A stretch of 64,000 bases of DNA from JABFSA01 sp963827515 (GTDB taxonomy: Bacteria; Acidobacteriota; Vicinamibacteria; Vicinamibacterales; UBA2999). The stretch is taken from NCBI GenBank assembly GCA_963827515.1, contig CAWHBF010000025.1, positions 620,001 to 684,000 of the forward strand, given 5' to 3'. This document shows, piece after piece, positions 1 to 9,117 of the stretch; position 1 is the stretch's first letter; each line of letters starts with the position of its first letter. The translations under genes and the position numbers were made by a program. The notes beneath the pieces were generated by a model, which ran no database searches, was not told the origin of the DNA, and was given only the letters and a program-made list of their open reading frames with translations.

Positions 1-2076
1 TCAGCGGACGTCGAAAGCGTGCTCCTGGATGCCAGGCTCTGGCAGGCCACAGCCCGAATCGACGCGGCTCGCCTGACGGACGCCGAATCCGTGGCTCGCG
101 CCGTGCTCATGGCGAGCACGCAGGCACCGACGCGGCAGGCATGGGCGCATGCTGTTCTCGCGCGGGTGCTCGTGTGGCAGGGCCGAATCGAAGAGGCCGT
201 GACCTCGCACCTTCCATCGCCCCAGAGCGGCACAGGAGTCGGTGATCTCGTGGTCGCCGCCTCCTCAGACGCCACGGCGGTTCGAACCCTGCTTGCGGCA
301 GGCAAGATCTTTCAGGCTGGTCTCAGGGCGCGCAGCCTTGTCGTCGCGACCGAGGATACGGCCGATCCCCTTCCGCGTCTCATTGCGGCGACGGCGCACT
401 TGCGCGTGCTGGCTGCTGCCGGTGATCTCGCGCTGGCGGAACAGCGCCTGAACGAGGTGAAGGTGCTGGCGAGACTGGCGCGTTCGCCGCTGCGTGCGGC
501 GCGGGCCCAGATCGTCTGGCACGACGCGTTGTACCACGCCGGACGCCTCGAAGAGGCGCACCAGGCCCTGTCGCGGGTGTCGCGCATGAGCCGGGTCGCT
601 CCCACACTTGTGAAGCGCGAGATGGAGCGTCGCATCGTCCGTTCCCCCGGTGGCGCCGTCGCGTTCCCGGTCGGCCCGATGTGCCAGGTCGTTTGTTTGG
701 CGCCGACACTCGCTCTGAGTCTCGTGCGGTTGACGCAAGAAGAGGATGACGACGAGACGGCGCTGAAGCGGGTGATCGAACGAGTGGCTCGCGAGCTACA
801 GGCCGTTCGTGTGGATTTGGTGTCGCAGGACGCTGGTCCCATCAGCACGCTCATGACCACCGGCGTCGGCCTTCCCACCCGGCTTGGTTCTCGTGTACTC
901 GAAGCCGGGATCGCGATTGCCGACGAGGTAGACAGCGGTCGCGAGGTTGGTGTGCCCGTTCGGCTTGGGACACGGCTCCTCGGCGCGCTCGCGGGCCGGT
1001 GGCCGTTCGACCACCGGCCGCCCGGCGTTGCTGTTGAGGTTCTGGAGATCGCGGCCGCAGTTGCCGCTCCGCGCCTGGAGACGCTTCTGGCTGGTCGCCG
1101 AGAGTCGGCTCGCTCCTCCACATCGGTGCCAGAGCTCATCGGAGTGAGTGCCGTCATGGGCGACGTGCGCCGCGCCATCGAGCGCGCGGCCAGAGCTCCC
1201 TTTGCTGTCCTGATTGAAGGCGAGAGTGGTGTGGGCAAGGAGCTTGCGGCGCGTGCGGTCCACCAGCTCGGTCCCAGGCGCGAACGTCGGTTCTGTGACG
1301 TGAACTGTGCCGCGCTTCCGGACGAGCTGCTCGAGTCCGAGCTCTTCGGACACGCGCGCGGCGCCTTTACGGGCGCGGTGACGGACAAGCCCGGGCTGTT
1401 CGAGGAGGCGCACGGCGGCACGTTGTTTCTCGACGAGGTGGCGGACCTCTCGCTCCGAGGTCAGGCCAAACTGCTCCGGGTGATCCAGCAGCACGAGGTA
1501 CGGCGGGTCGGTGAGACGTTCAGCCGAAAGGTTGATGTGAGGTTGGTGACGGCCGCGAACCGCGACATGCGGACGGAGGTGGCGGCCAATCGCTTCAGGC
1601 TGGACTTGCTGTACCGGCTGGACGTGATCCGCATCCGTATTCCTCCGCTCCGCGAGCGCCCAGAAGACGTGTCTATTCTGGCGGATCACTTCTGGCGAGC
1701 CTCGTCCGCGCGCGTGAACTGCACCGCCACGCTCACCCATGGCGTGCTGTCGGCGCTGGCGAGCTATCACTGGCCGGGGAATGTCCGAGAGCTCCAGAAC
1801 GTGATGGCGGCGCTCGCGGTGGCTGCGCCAGGTCGTGGCAGCGTGCGGACGTCCTTGTTGCCGGCGGCCATCACGGGCGCCGCGCGCGTGACGTCCTGCC
1901 GTCTGGCGGACGCGCGCGCCGAGTTCGAGCGCCGATGTGTCGAGGTGGCGCTGGCCCGGGCGGGTGGCAGTCGAACCCGTGCGGCGACGGCACTCGGTCT
2001 GTCGCGACAGGGACTGCTCAAGACGATGGCGCGCCTGGGTCTCGAGGCGCCCGCCGGGGGGACGGACTCCACATAG
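1..2076 (+). CDS. sigma-54-dependent transcriptional regulator (5' end outside window)
   Basis: The reading frame is open to base 1, so the N-terminus is cut off; a GTG at 19 is only the first in-window start. The C-terminal half is a sigma-54 AAA+ activator: Walker A GESGVGKE near residue 401 (counted from the GTG), the sigma-54 contact motif GAFTGA near 448, Walker B LFLDEVADL, and arginine-rich sensor sequences. A Fis-type helix-turn-helix lies in the last ~45 residues. The N-terminal ~370 residues resemble TPR-like and GAF-like regulatory sequence and have no receiver domain in view, so the trigger is unknown. It should hydrolyse ATP to open sigma-54 promoters. A degraded copy of its 3' half lies at 27946-28614. 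Confidence 0.9.
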   Translation, partial: SADVESVLLDARLWQATARIDAARLTDAESVARAVLMASTQAPTRQAWAHAVLARVLVWQGRIEEAVTSHLPSPQSGTGVGDLVVAASSDATAVRTLLAAGKIFQAGLRARSLVVATEDTADPLPRLIAATAHLRVLAAAGDLALAEQRLNEVKVLARLARSPLRAARAQIVWHDALYHAGRLEEAHQALSRVSRMSRVAPTLVKREMERRIVRSPGGAVAFPVGPMCQVVCLAPTLALSLVRLTQEEDDDETALKRVIERVARELQAVRVDLVSQDAGPISTLMTTGVGLPTRLGSRVLEAGIAIADEVDSGREVGVPVRLGTRLLGALAGRWPFDHRPPGVAVEVLEIAAAVAAPRLETLLAGRRESARSSTSVPELIGVSAVMGDVRRAIERAARAPFAVLIEGESGVGKELAARAVHQLGPRRERRFCDVNCAALPDELLESELFGHARGAFTGAVTDKPGLFEEAHGGTLFLDEVADLSLRGQAKLLRVIQQHEVRRVGETFSRKVDVRLVTAANRDMRTEVAANRFRLDLLYRLDVIRIRIPPLRERPEDVSILADHFWRASSARVNCTATLTHGVLSALASYHWPGNVRELQNVMAALAVAAPGRGSVRTSLLPAAITGAARVTSCRLADARAEFERRCVEVALARAGGSRTRAATALGLSRQGLLKTMARLGLEAPAGGTDST

Positions 2077-2167
2077 AGAGCAGACCGTGAGTCGGCCGGC
2101 GCGCTACCCGATCCGGGGACCCGACGGCCAGTGCGTGGTACAGGCGTGCGGTGGCATACGCGAGTCC

Positions 2168-2641
2168 TTAACTACGAGGAGGGGGTGGGCCGATGGTATC
2201 GGACGGCTTGATCGTCCCACCGTCTATGACGCGTGCCCGAAGGCCGCCGCGCTTCACCAACCCGGGCAAGACCTCAGGACTGAGAAGGCGCGCTAGGTGC
2301 GCACATGGTTCACAAAGGCGCATGCCCTCGAGAATCGCCTGGCCAACCTGGAACCGCACGCCCACTAGTTCGTCAAGCTGCACACCCCGTGTGACCACAT
2401 TTCTCCGCGGCCCGTCGTAGGTCAAGCTTAGACCGGTCCTGCGATTGAAGGAGTCAATCTGTTCGGACTCGATCAGCGTGACCTCCTGGTCAGGCTTGCC
2501 GACCGAAGAGAATGTGCCCGCGCCTGCGTAGTAGCGGTCACCGACAATGCCACGGCCCGCTTCCAAGTGCGCCTCGGCTAAGGCCTGCATCGGTGCCTCG
2601 GCCGTGGGTGCGGCGTAGATCGCGACGACGTTTCCCTTCAT
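2168..2641 (-). CDS. MOSC domain protein
   Basis: 157 residues from the ATG at 2641. The reading frame runs upstream to 2869, but that extension overlaps a dispersed repeat and is low-complexity, so the internal start is preferred. The sequence fits a stand-alone MOSC (molybdenum cofactor sulfurase C-terminal) domain: an N-terminal V-A-I-Y strand, the G-I-V-G-D-R-Y-Y segment, TLIESE, and the conserved Cys in LCEPCAHL. MOSC domains carry sulfur on a conserved Cys or bind pterin-linked ligands. The substrate here is unknown. It stands alone with no Moco genes nearby. Confidence 0.85.
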   Translation of the reverse strand: MKGNVVAIYAAPTAEAPMQALAEAHLEAGRGIVGDRYYAGAGTFSSVGKPDQEVTLIESEQIDSFNRRTGLSLTYDGPRRNVVTRGVQLDELVGVRFQVGQAILEGMRLCEPCAHLARLLSPEVLPGLVKRGGLRARVIDGGTIKPSDTIGPPPPRS

Positions 2642-2788
2642 TTGTCCATGGCCTCCGTGAACCCGGGGACTTGATTGTACGACCTTAGCAGGCGGGCGCG
2701 ATCGTTTCGGTCCTCGACTGCGGGTCTGGAGTACTGACCTGTCCCGTATGCTGCACGTGTGAAGACGAGCAACCTGCCGGGGGATCAT

Positions 2789-2911
2789 CGTGCTCGATGA
2801 CGACGGGCACGAAAGTGCGACGACTGGAGACGAACTGAAGAAGCCGGGGGTCGCTCGGCGCGCTATCACTCAAAGAGGCTCCAGCGCCGTCTGTGTGTGC
2901 AGGGGTGGCCG
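2789..2911. repeat. dispersed repeat, copy 1 (partner at 8199-8312)
   Basis: This stretch shares long matching blocks with 8199-8312 (for example TCGATGACGACGGGC and TATCACTCAAAG in this copy), with scattered indels. Both copies lie in gene-poor DNA and neither holds an intact reading frame, so they look like decayed copies of one ancestral element or gene tail. Confidence 0.6.
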
Positions 2912-2956
2912 TCGGGGAGCGCTTCATTTTTCAAAAATCTCGGAACCTAGTCCCGT

Positions 2957-4078
2957 TTAGTGTGACATTCGAAACTGATGATTTGGTGAACTGCATTGCG
3001 AACCACTCGAACCAAAGGGTTCGTCAAGGTTCTGAAACGAAAACGAGCCATTCAGTTCGCCAGCGAGCGTGCTCGTCGACATGGTCGCCCGTCCGGCAAT
3101 AGTCAGGACCGTCCATGGCGAGGGCTGTTCCAGGACGTCGCCATCAAAGAACGAGGTGTACCAATAGCTTTCGATCAGCGAGAACGTGGCGAATCCAGGG
3201 GAAACCCGTCCTCCAAACCTTCCCCAACTGTGTGGATGAAAGGTCGCCCCGGACAAGGTGACCGTCAGCTCGTTGCCGACCTGGGTGACGAGCGCAGTGT
3301 ACGTTCGCACCCGCAATTCGTCAGGAAAAGCCTTGCCGTGAATCGCACAATCGGGATCGGCGGTCATTGTGAGCGTGTAGGTGCCCGCGAGCCGTGCCAG
3401 CGGGGTCTCTTCGTTAATCAGGAGATCGAGCCGGACGTTGTGGTCTGTGACGGCGACCCGCTGCGTTCTGCTCAGGTAGCCGGGCATGGAGACAGTGATG
3501 TCTGCGACGGGTGGAACAGACCAGAGAACGTAGGATCCGTCCGGTTCGGACTGCGTTGTCGAAAGGGTGCCGACCACTGACACAGTCGCGCTCGAAATCG
3601 CCCGGCCCGAACTCGCGTCGCGCACGTTGCCTCGCAGGGCGAAGGTGCCGTCCGGCATGACGAGGACCGCCATTTGTGCCTCGACATAATCGTCGTCTTG
3701 GCCTACGTGCGCAAAGAGCGTCTCTGTGCCGGGTTGTTCCCCTCGAACCAGACCGCTGGTCACCGACGCGCGCCCCCGAAAGGGACTGGCCCATGTCCAC
3801 AAGACCTCCCGGGTAACGTCACGACTCGTGCCATCAGCGAGGTATCCCCTCGCGGTCAACTGGACGCTGCCACCCGGCGCCAAGACGAGGGCTGGTGAGG
3901 ACGGTTGGCCTGGCAGGAAGGTTCGATCTGCCGCAAACGAGACAGGCATCTCGATTTCAAGCCGTTGCAGGCCGTGCCCTGACGCCGGTGTCGGTGCCGT
4001 GGGCGACTTGCCGTTGCAGCCGAATTGGGTCACCGCAAGGGCGATGAAGAAAGCAACGAGACCTCGAGTCGGCGGCAC
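2957..4078 (-). CDS. lipoprotein with Ig-like and carboxypeptidase-regulatory-like domains
   Basis: 373 residues. The N-terminus is a signal peptide with a possible lipobox ending at Cys21 (TQFGC), followed by a Ser/Thr/Pro-rich linker. Residues ~40-135 resemble a bacterial Ig-like domain (V-Q-L-T-A-R-G, G-T-S-R-D-V-T). Residues ~145-220 match the carboxypeptidase regulatory-like fold (L-R-G-N-V-R-D, a D-G-S-Y turn and P-G-Y-L-S). The C-terminal ~150 residues form an uncharacterised beta-rich domain. It is likely an outer-membrane or cell-surface lipoprotein. It is monocistronic, and no enzymatic motif is visible. Confidence 0.75.
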   Translation of the reverse strand: MPPTRGLVAFFIALAVTQFGCNGKSPTAPTPASGHGLQRLEIEMPVSFAADRTFLPGQPSSPALVLAPGGSVQLTARGYLADGTSRDVTREVLWTWASPFRGRASVTSGLVRGEQPGTETLFAHVGQDDDYVEAQMAVLVMPDGTFALRGNVRDASSGRAISSATVSVVGTLSTTQSEPDGSYVLWSVPPVADITVSMPGYLSRTQRVAVTDHNVRLDLLINEETPLARLAGTYTLTMTADPDCAIHGKAFPDELRVRTYTALVTQVGNELTVTLSGATFHPHSWGRFGGRVSPGFATFSLIESYWYTSFFDGDVLEQPSPWTVLTIAGRATMSTSTLAGELNGSFSFQNLDEPFGSSGSQCSSPNHQFRMSH

Positions 4079-5024
4079 GGTCTCCTCCCTACGACTGGCA
4101 GTCGAAATCCCCCCGGAGGTCGGCGCGTTGATCGTTATACACCAGAAGCTTTTCTGCGTGGACGGGACGTCCAGGAGCGCGAGGGTTCAGTGCAGCCTGT
4201 CAGGATTCATCGTCGCCCAGTGACACGCGATGTCCTGTTCGGTGAACCGCCGCTGATCCTTCTCCGCGTGGTTGCGTCCTTCCTCGTACCCGTCCTGATA
4301 CCTCGTTTTCGTAGCGCTCCTCGTGTCGCGCCGCCGTCGCTATGGGGAAATGCGTGTCACGCTCACCGAACGGCGCGCCATGCAGGCTTTTCATCTCCTG
4401 CACGGTGAGACTTACACCGCCCTGGCTCAACGTTTCCGCCGCGATCGACATTACATGGCGCGCTGGATTGGGACCCGCCATACTGCGCGTTTCATATCTA
4501 CTACCGGGGGACAAATGACGGACACCGAACCATTGAACGTCGACGTCGCCGCTCTGTCGGCACACCTCGCGAGACCGGATGCCGATGAATCTGCTCGCGA
4601 TCGAACGACTGTCATGACGGACCTGGAGAGCCACGCAGACGCGCTCTTGCGTCAAATGACCCTGGTACCGCCGCGCGAACCTCGCGAGTCGTTGAGGCCC
4701 ATCGATGAGGCCTAGCGTGAGGGCAGCGGCGAAGGTTTGGGGAGTGTCGAAGAGCACTGCAGCGAGGTGGACCTACGCAGGGAAGTCACCCGCGAAGTGA
4801 GTATCGCCGAGCGCTGCGCGTGCGTCTAATTCGTTCGGCTCTTCCGTCGTTGTGCGAGCAGCCACGTCATGAGATCAGGCTCAACCTACGCTTTATCATT
4901 TGCGCCGATGTGGTCCGTCTGTGGATTTGGGCACGGTTCCCCACCTCACCGCGAGCTCGAAGGCGGGCGACGCGTTGTGAGAAGATTCGTGTCAGGCTGC
5001 CAGCTATCAACTGGAGGTAGGGCC
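4079..5024. other. gene-poor stretch
   Basis: About 950 bases between two convincing genes. The only candidate is the short frame at 4515-4715; overlapping frames on both strands look like GC-rich noise. No tRNA, transposase or convincing terminator was seen. Confidence 0.5.
4515..4715 (+). CDS. small hypothetical protein (doubtful)
   Basis: 66 codons starting at an ATG preceded by a G-rich tract (GGGGGAC) that could act as a ribosome binding site. The product is acidic and hydrophilic with no recognisable motif and no signal peptide. The frame is open further upstream. It is supported only by the start context and may not be a gene. Confidence 0.25.
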   Translation: MTDTEPLNVDVAALSAHLARPDADESARDRTTVMTDLESHADALLRQMTLVPPREPRESLRPIDEA

Positions 5025-6086
5025 ATGAGAAACTTCGTCAAGTCCCAAGTCCTAAGTTCCAAGCTCCAACTCGCGGCAGTCGCGTTTGCGATTTGGACAT
5101 TGGGCTTTGGGATTTTTGTGAACGCCCAGGGGCGCGGCGGGCGCGGCGGAGGTGAGGCGGATCCGGGAGTCCCGACCGAGAAGCAGTGGGCGGAGTCGGC
5201 GGAAACGCAGCGTCGCGTCGCCACCGCGATGAAGCTGGCGGGATCGGACCTCCTACCGCAGGCAAAGATGTTCTGCACCGCGACCGGACCGCTGCGCCTG
5301 GCACTGGCGAGACAGGCGGCCGGGCTCCCCCCGATCGAGAACGCCGTCATCGAGCCGACGCGCGTCTTCGACAACATGTACTTCATCGGGATGACCTCAC
5401 AGAACGTCTGGGCCATCACGACCAGCGCCGGCATCATCCTGCTGGATACGCTGAACAGCACGGAAGAGGCACGCGACGTGATCGTGCCCGGCTTGAAGAA
5501 GCTGGGACTCGACCCCGCGCAGATCAAATACATCGTCGTCGGCCACGGACATCCAGGGCAGTCCGACCATACGGGAGGCGCCTTGTACCTCCAGAAAACG
5601 TACGGGGCCAAGGTGGTGATGCACCCTATTGACCGGGATCTGGTCCTGCCCACGCAACGGCCGGATCGTCCGCTGGCGACGCCGGATATGGACGCGGCCG
5701 ACGGCCAGAAGCTACCGCTGGGCGATACGACGCTGACGCTGGTTCACACCCCTGGTCATACCCCAGGGACGATCGGGACCATCGTACCGGTGCGGTACCG
5801 CGGCACGCCGCACACCGTGATCGTCGTCGCGGCGACGCAGATGCCCACGCGTGGGTCGCTCCAACAGTTCGAGCATGTCTTCAACGATTTTGCGCGGCCG
5901 CAGAAGGTCGAGGCGGCGTTCAACATGCACGCGATGGGCTTGCAGGATGATTTCGGGCATCTCGAGGCTCTTCGCAAGAATCCGGCGGGTCCAAACCCGT
6001 ACCTCTATGGCCCGGAGCGATTCGATCGATGGATGTCCATCATGATCGAATGCGGCAGGGCGCGGCTGGCGGCGCTGGGAAGCTGA
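5025..6086 (+). CDS. secreted metallo-beta-lactamase-fold hydrolase
   Basis: 353 residues. The start is the ATG at 5025 because GGAGG precedes it and a signal peptide follows; the frame continues upstream to 4869. The fold is shown by ILLDTLN, the metal motif region H-G-H-P-G-Q-S-D-H-T-G-G, and VHTPGHTPG for the next His ligand. The spacing in the first motif is odd: canonical H-x-H-x-D-H has one residue where this protein has four between the second His and the Asp. A periplasmic B3-like or related hydrolase is likely; the substrate is unknown. The signal-peptide DNA (5035-5125) is simple-sequence-like and unlike the rest of the gene. Confidence 0.8.
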   Translation: MRNFVKSQVLSSKLQLAAVAFAIWTLGFGIFVNAQGRGGRGGGEADPGVPTEKQWAESAETQRRVATAMKLAGSDLLPQAKMFCTATGPLRLALARQAAGLPPIENAVIEPTRVFDNMYFIGMTSQNVWAITTSAGIILLDTLNSTEEARDVIVPGLKKLGLDPAQIKYIVVGHGHPGQSDHTGGALYLQKTYGAKVVMHPIDRDLVLPTQRPDRPLATPDMDAADGQKLPLGDTTLTLVHTPGHTPGTIGTIVPVRYRGTPHTVIVVAATQMPTRGSLQQFEHVFNDFARPQKVEAAFNMHAMGLQDDFGHLEALRKNPAGPNPYLYGPERFDRWMSIMIECGRARLAALGS

Positions 6087-6094
6087 CTCGCGAA

Positions 6095-7231
6095 TCAATT
6101 CGTTCCCGACATCACCCCATACCTCTTGCTGAAGCCATTGCGGTTATTTGTGACCGTGAAGCTCCCGTCGGTCTGTGCCGACAGCTTGATCCAATACGCC
6201 ACTCCATTGTGCTGGGGTGCCGGAGGGGCTCCAGTGGCCGGCGTGAACGCAGCAACCGGCATGACCGCCGGCTGTTCGTCGACGGGATTGGCGATGAACA
6301 TGCCCGGGACCGTATATTCCTGACCGCTGAGGAGCGAGAAATGCATCTGCCACAGGTCTTCAAGACCCGGGGCTGAATGGATGACGCGCATAGCGTCAGG
6401 CTGTCCGCCTTTGCGGGTACCGTTGTTCATGATCGCGACCCGGGGCCGGATGGCATGCACCAGCGCCTCTGAATTCGAGCTCGCTTGCCCATGACGTGAC
6501 AGCACGAACAGGTCCACGGTCCCGATCCGATTCGTCGGACACATGAGATCGAATTCCTTGTTCCAGGTCAGGTCGCCCAGATACAGAGCTCGAAACTTCC
6601 CAAACGTGATGTGGCTCCCGACAGACTGCTCGTCTTCGGTGTTGCCAACCGGCTGCCCCGAGACCGGATTGACCACGTGGGGCTTGAACGACGCGCAATA
6701 CGGATTCGGCCTGCCGGCGCCGGGCAGCGGCGCCTTGATAGCCTCCCCAGCCGAGGTCACCACACGCACGTCCAGTCCAGCAACCGGGACTCTGTCGCCA
6801 GGCTTCACGACCGTGTGCTTCACCTTGCTGTACAGCTCCGGATAGGCCTTTTGCAGGAACGCATCGATATTGGCGTTGGGCTGCACGCTCGGGCCATGGT
6901 CGATGAAGTGGCGGATTGGGATGCGGGCCGCGAGCTCGGCGAGGCCGCCGATATGATCGCCGTGGTAGTGGGTCGTGATCAGGTGATCGATCTGCGTGAT
7001 ACCCGCATCCCTGGCGGCGCTCAGGATACGCTCGGCGTCACGGACGGCCCCCGCCCCTCCGTTCCCGGTATCGATGAGCAACGACTCCCCGGACGGCGCG
7101 ACGAACAGCGTGGCGTTGCCGCCCTCCACGTCCACCACATAGACGTCCAATGTCGTCGCGCCCCGTGTCTGCGCGAGTGCAAGAGCCCCACCCAGCACAA
7201 CAGCTGCGACACATGCTATCCATCCACGCAT
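6095..7231 (-). CDS. secreted ComEC-like metallo-beta-lactamase-fold protein
   Basis: 378 residues with an N-terminal signal peptide (hydrophobic to A-L-A-Q). The metallo-beta-lactamase signature THYHGDHIGG lies near residue 88, preceded by LLIDTGNGG; YLGDLTW and LSRHGQASSNS supply later motifs. The arrangement resembles the ComEC/Rec2-type MBL branch but without the transmembrane competence domain. It is convergent with the MBL gene at 5025-6086, with only 8 bases between the stops. The paired genes are not close homologues. Extracytoplasmic hydrolase activity is inferred; the substrate is unknown. Confidence 0.8.
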   Translation of the reverse strand: MRGWIACVAAVVLGGALALAQTRGATTLDVYVVDVEGGNATLFVAPSGESLLIDTGNGGAGAVRDAERILSAARDAGITQIDHLITTHYHGDHIGGLAELAARIPIRHFIDHGPSVQPNANIDAFLQKAYPELYSKVKHTVVKPGDRVPVAGLDVRVVTSAGEAIKAPLPGAGRPNPYCASFKPHVVNPVSGQPVGNTEDEQSVGSHITFGKFRALYLGDLTWNKEFDLMCPTNRIGTVDLFVLSRHGQASSNSEALVHAIRPRVAIMNNGTRKGGQPDAMRVIHSAPGLEDLWQMHFSLLSGQEYTVPGMFIANPVDEQPAVMPVAAFTPATGAPPAPQHNGVAYWIKLSAQTDGSFTVTNNRNGFSKRYGVMSGTN

Positions 7232-7275
7232 AAACGCTTCTCCTGCGTCTCCGCCACAGTCGTTACGAGAAGAGC

Positions 7276-7836
7276 CTACTTCGACCCGGTAGAACGATCA
7301 ATGGTGCGACTCCGAACTTGCGCGGTCAGATGCTGAGGAGAGCAATTCGATTGATCCACGATCCTCGTCGGCCGGCGTCCGAGTCGTCGGCCTTGCGCCT
7401 TCGCACGCGCCAGGCAAGCCCGAACGCGCTCCACGATCCGATCCCGCTCGAATTGAGCGATCGCACCCAGGACGGCCATCTGGAGCCTTCCAGCGGGCGT
7501 CGTGGCGTCGATCCCTTCATTGAGGGAGACGAAGGCCAGCCAAGTGTCTGGAGTTCCTCGAGGGAGTTAATGAGGTGCTTCAGGTTTCGGCCGAGCCGAT
7601 CCAGTCTCCATGTCACCAACACGTCCACTCGGCGCCGCCGAGCCTCCAGCCATGAGTTTGTCGAGTGCCGGCCGGCGTTCCTGTGTCCCGCTGACGGCGT
7701 GGTCAACGCACTCAGCGATGGTCCAGCCTCGCGCCTCCGCGTAGCGGCGCAGCTCGAGCAGTTGGTTCTCGGTGGTTTGATCCGCGGTGCTGACGCGCGC
7801 ATAGAGCGCGGCGGTTAGGCGTTTCTCGGTTGTCAT
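7276..7836 (-). pseudogene. serine recombinase (resolvase/invertase), frameshifted
   Basis: A resolvase-type serine recombinase can be read across three frame segments. The N-terminal segment has ALYARVSTADQ with the catalytic Ser and SGTQERRPALDKLMA. The middle has TWRLDRLGRNLKHL. The last has AVLGAIAQFERDRIVERVRA and GRRLGRRP. The breaks fit one extra G near 7651 (GCTGGAGG where GCTGAGG restores the frame) and one missing C near 7541 (CTTGGCTGG where CTTGGCCTGG restores it). They cancel, so the last segment is back in the first frame. Without them the protein would be about 185 residues. It is either a decayed mobile-element recombinase or an intact gene with two sequence errors. Confidence 0.85.
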
Positions 7837-7893
7837 GACGGGGACGTTACTGTGAGGGGACCATGGACACAAGCGGAGAGAGCGCGAAACAAA

Positions 7894-8175
7894 TCAGAAT
7901 ATTTCGCGTGCGTGCTCGTCGTGCGAGCGAATTATGTAGCGTTCGATGTCGCCGTCGGTCGCCGCGTCGGGTACCGACTGACCGTTCCAAGTGAGCCGGC
8001 AAAGTACATCCCCTTCGCGCATGTCCAGAACATCATCGATTGCGTATAGGGCGTCCCACTCGTGTACGGTGCTATGACCTGATGCCACTGACGACAATGC
8101 GGGCAGCGGAGTTCGTCTCCGGGTTGAGGGGCGTCTGCACTCCGTTATGGGTACGTGTGGCAACGCGTTCATCAT
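7894..8175 (-). CDS. small hypothetical protein (doubtful)
   Basis: A 93-codon frame. The C-terminal two thirds has protein-like composition (H-E-W-D-A-L-Y-A-I-D-D-V-L, R-L-T-W-N-G), while the N-terminus is Arg/Pro-rich and may not be translated. No family was recognised, and the ribosome binding site is weak and distant. It lies just upstream of the broken recombinase on the same strand and could be accessory DNA of the same element. Confidence 0.25.
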   Translation of the reverse strand: MMNALPHVPITECRRPSTRRRTPLPALSSVASGHSTVHEWDALYAIDDVLDMREGDVLCRLTWNGQSVPDAATDGDIERYIIRSHDEHAREIF

Positions 8176-8198
8176 CGGGCGACCGCCTCGAGCTGCTT

Positions 8199-8312
8199 CT
8201 GGTCGATGACGACGGGCGCGAAGTGCGACGAGCGGGGACGAATTGAAGTTTTAGGGGTCGCCCGGCGCGCCATCACTCAAAGGTTCCACCCGGTCTGCGT
8301 GCGCAGGCCATC
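8199..8312. repeat. dispersed repeat, copy 2 (partner at 2789-2911)
   Basis: Degenerate match to 2789-2911 in the same orientation, with blocks such as TCGATGACGACGGGC and ATCACTCAAAG. It lies beside the recombinase remnant, which fits mobile-element debris. Confidence 0.6.
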
Positions 8313-8441
8313 AGTCTTCACCGCACGCGCGGCGGCCCGTCCGATGCCTGGGATTGGTTTGCGCCACGAACTCGACGAACACGCGACAACTATCCTCACG
8401 TAGGGAGGACCCGAAATCGGTACGCAAACCCAAAGATATCT

Positions 8442-8672
8442 CTAGTGGCGTTCTCCTTTTTCGCGGCCCTTTCCAGCTTTCTCGTTGATATCAGCGGGCG
8501 GCTCTTGGCCCGGCGTTTGGGCCTGCCCTTCACCTTCCATGTTCGCGACCTGGTCCCTGGTCGTTCCATAGGGTTTCGAGGCTGGATTTGTGGGATCCAG
8601 CACCGGGACGTCTGTGACTTGGCTCTTTTTCACTCGTTCTCGACCGGACTTCTTATCCTTGCTGTCTGGCAT
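8442..8672 (-). CDS. small hydrophilic protein of unknown function
   Basis: 76 residues. The start is well supported: AAGGAGG lies six bases before the ATG. The product is very hydrophilic and Lys/Glu/Gln/Pro-rich, with no Cys or Trp and no membrane segment (M-P-D-S-K-D-K-K-S-G-R at the start, G-K-G-R-E-K-G-E-R-H at the end), so it is probably intrinsically disordered. The composition is reminiscent of small stress-associated proteins, but no family was recognised. It appears monocistronic. Confidence 0.55.
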   Translation of the reverse strand: MPDSKDKKSGRERVKKSQVTDVPVLDPTNPASKPYGTTRDQVANMEGEGQAQTPGQEPPADINEKAGKGREKGERH

Positions 8673-9117
8673 ATGAGCCTCCTTGAGTCACGCTGCAATG
8701 GACATGCCTTCAGGGCTGTTGAATGAATGTCGGCTTCATCATGCAATCTGACCGCCGGCTAATGCCGTCCATACCGACCGTCGAGCAACCGCCGGTGCGA
8801 TGGCTGGTTCATGGTGCGCATGACCGAGTGGGGAAAGACGACTTCCGCCTGAGGCAGGAATTCGTCGAGATGAGGCCGCGCGAGCCGACCGGGTCACAAT
8901 CGTCGCCGGTACGTCCAAAAAGCCTGGCTGATTACGTTGGCGCTTTACTCGACCGGACCTTGCGCACGATCCAGTCCACCGCAAGTCAGTCTGAATCCAC
9001 AATCATCTTCAGCAGCTTTGCGATGCCGTTGGCAGAGAAATTGATGTTCTGCCCGGTTTGGTTCCGAAACCCCGTGTCCCTTGCGACACAGACGGAGGCC
9101 TGAGCCCAACGGCTGAC
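8673..9117. other. gene-poor stretch
   Basis: No convincing gene. Several overlapping frames exist on both strands, but none has a good start or a recognisable motif. Confidence 0.45.

Noticed and set aside
312..1421. Long minus-strand open frame across the sigma-54 regulator
   Set aside because: Antisense shadow of a well-conserved gene in GC-rich DNA; Arg/Ser-rich product without motifs.
2642..2869. Longer start for the MOSC protein
   Set aside because: The extension overlaps a dispersed repeat and adds Ser/Arg-rich sequence not seen in the family; the ATG at 2641 opens the domain directly.
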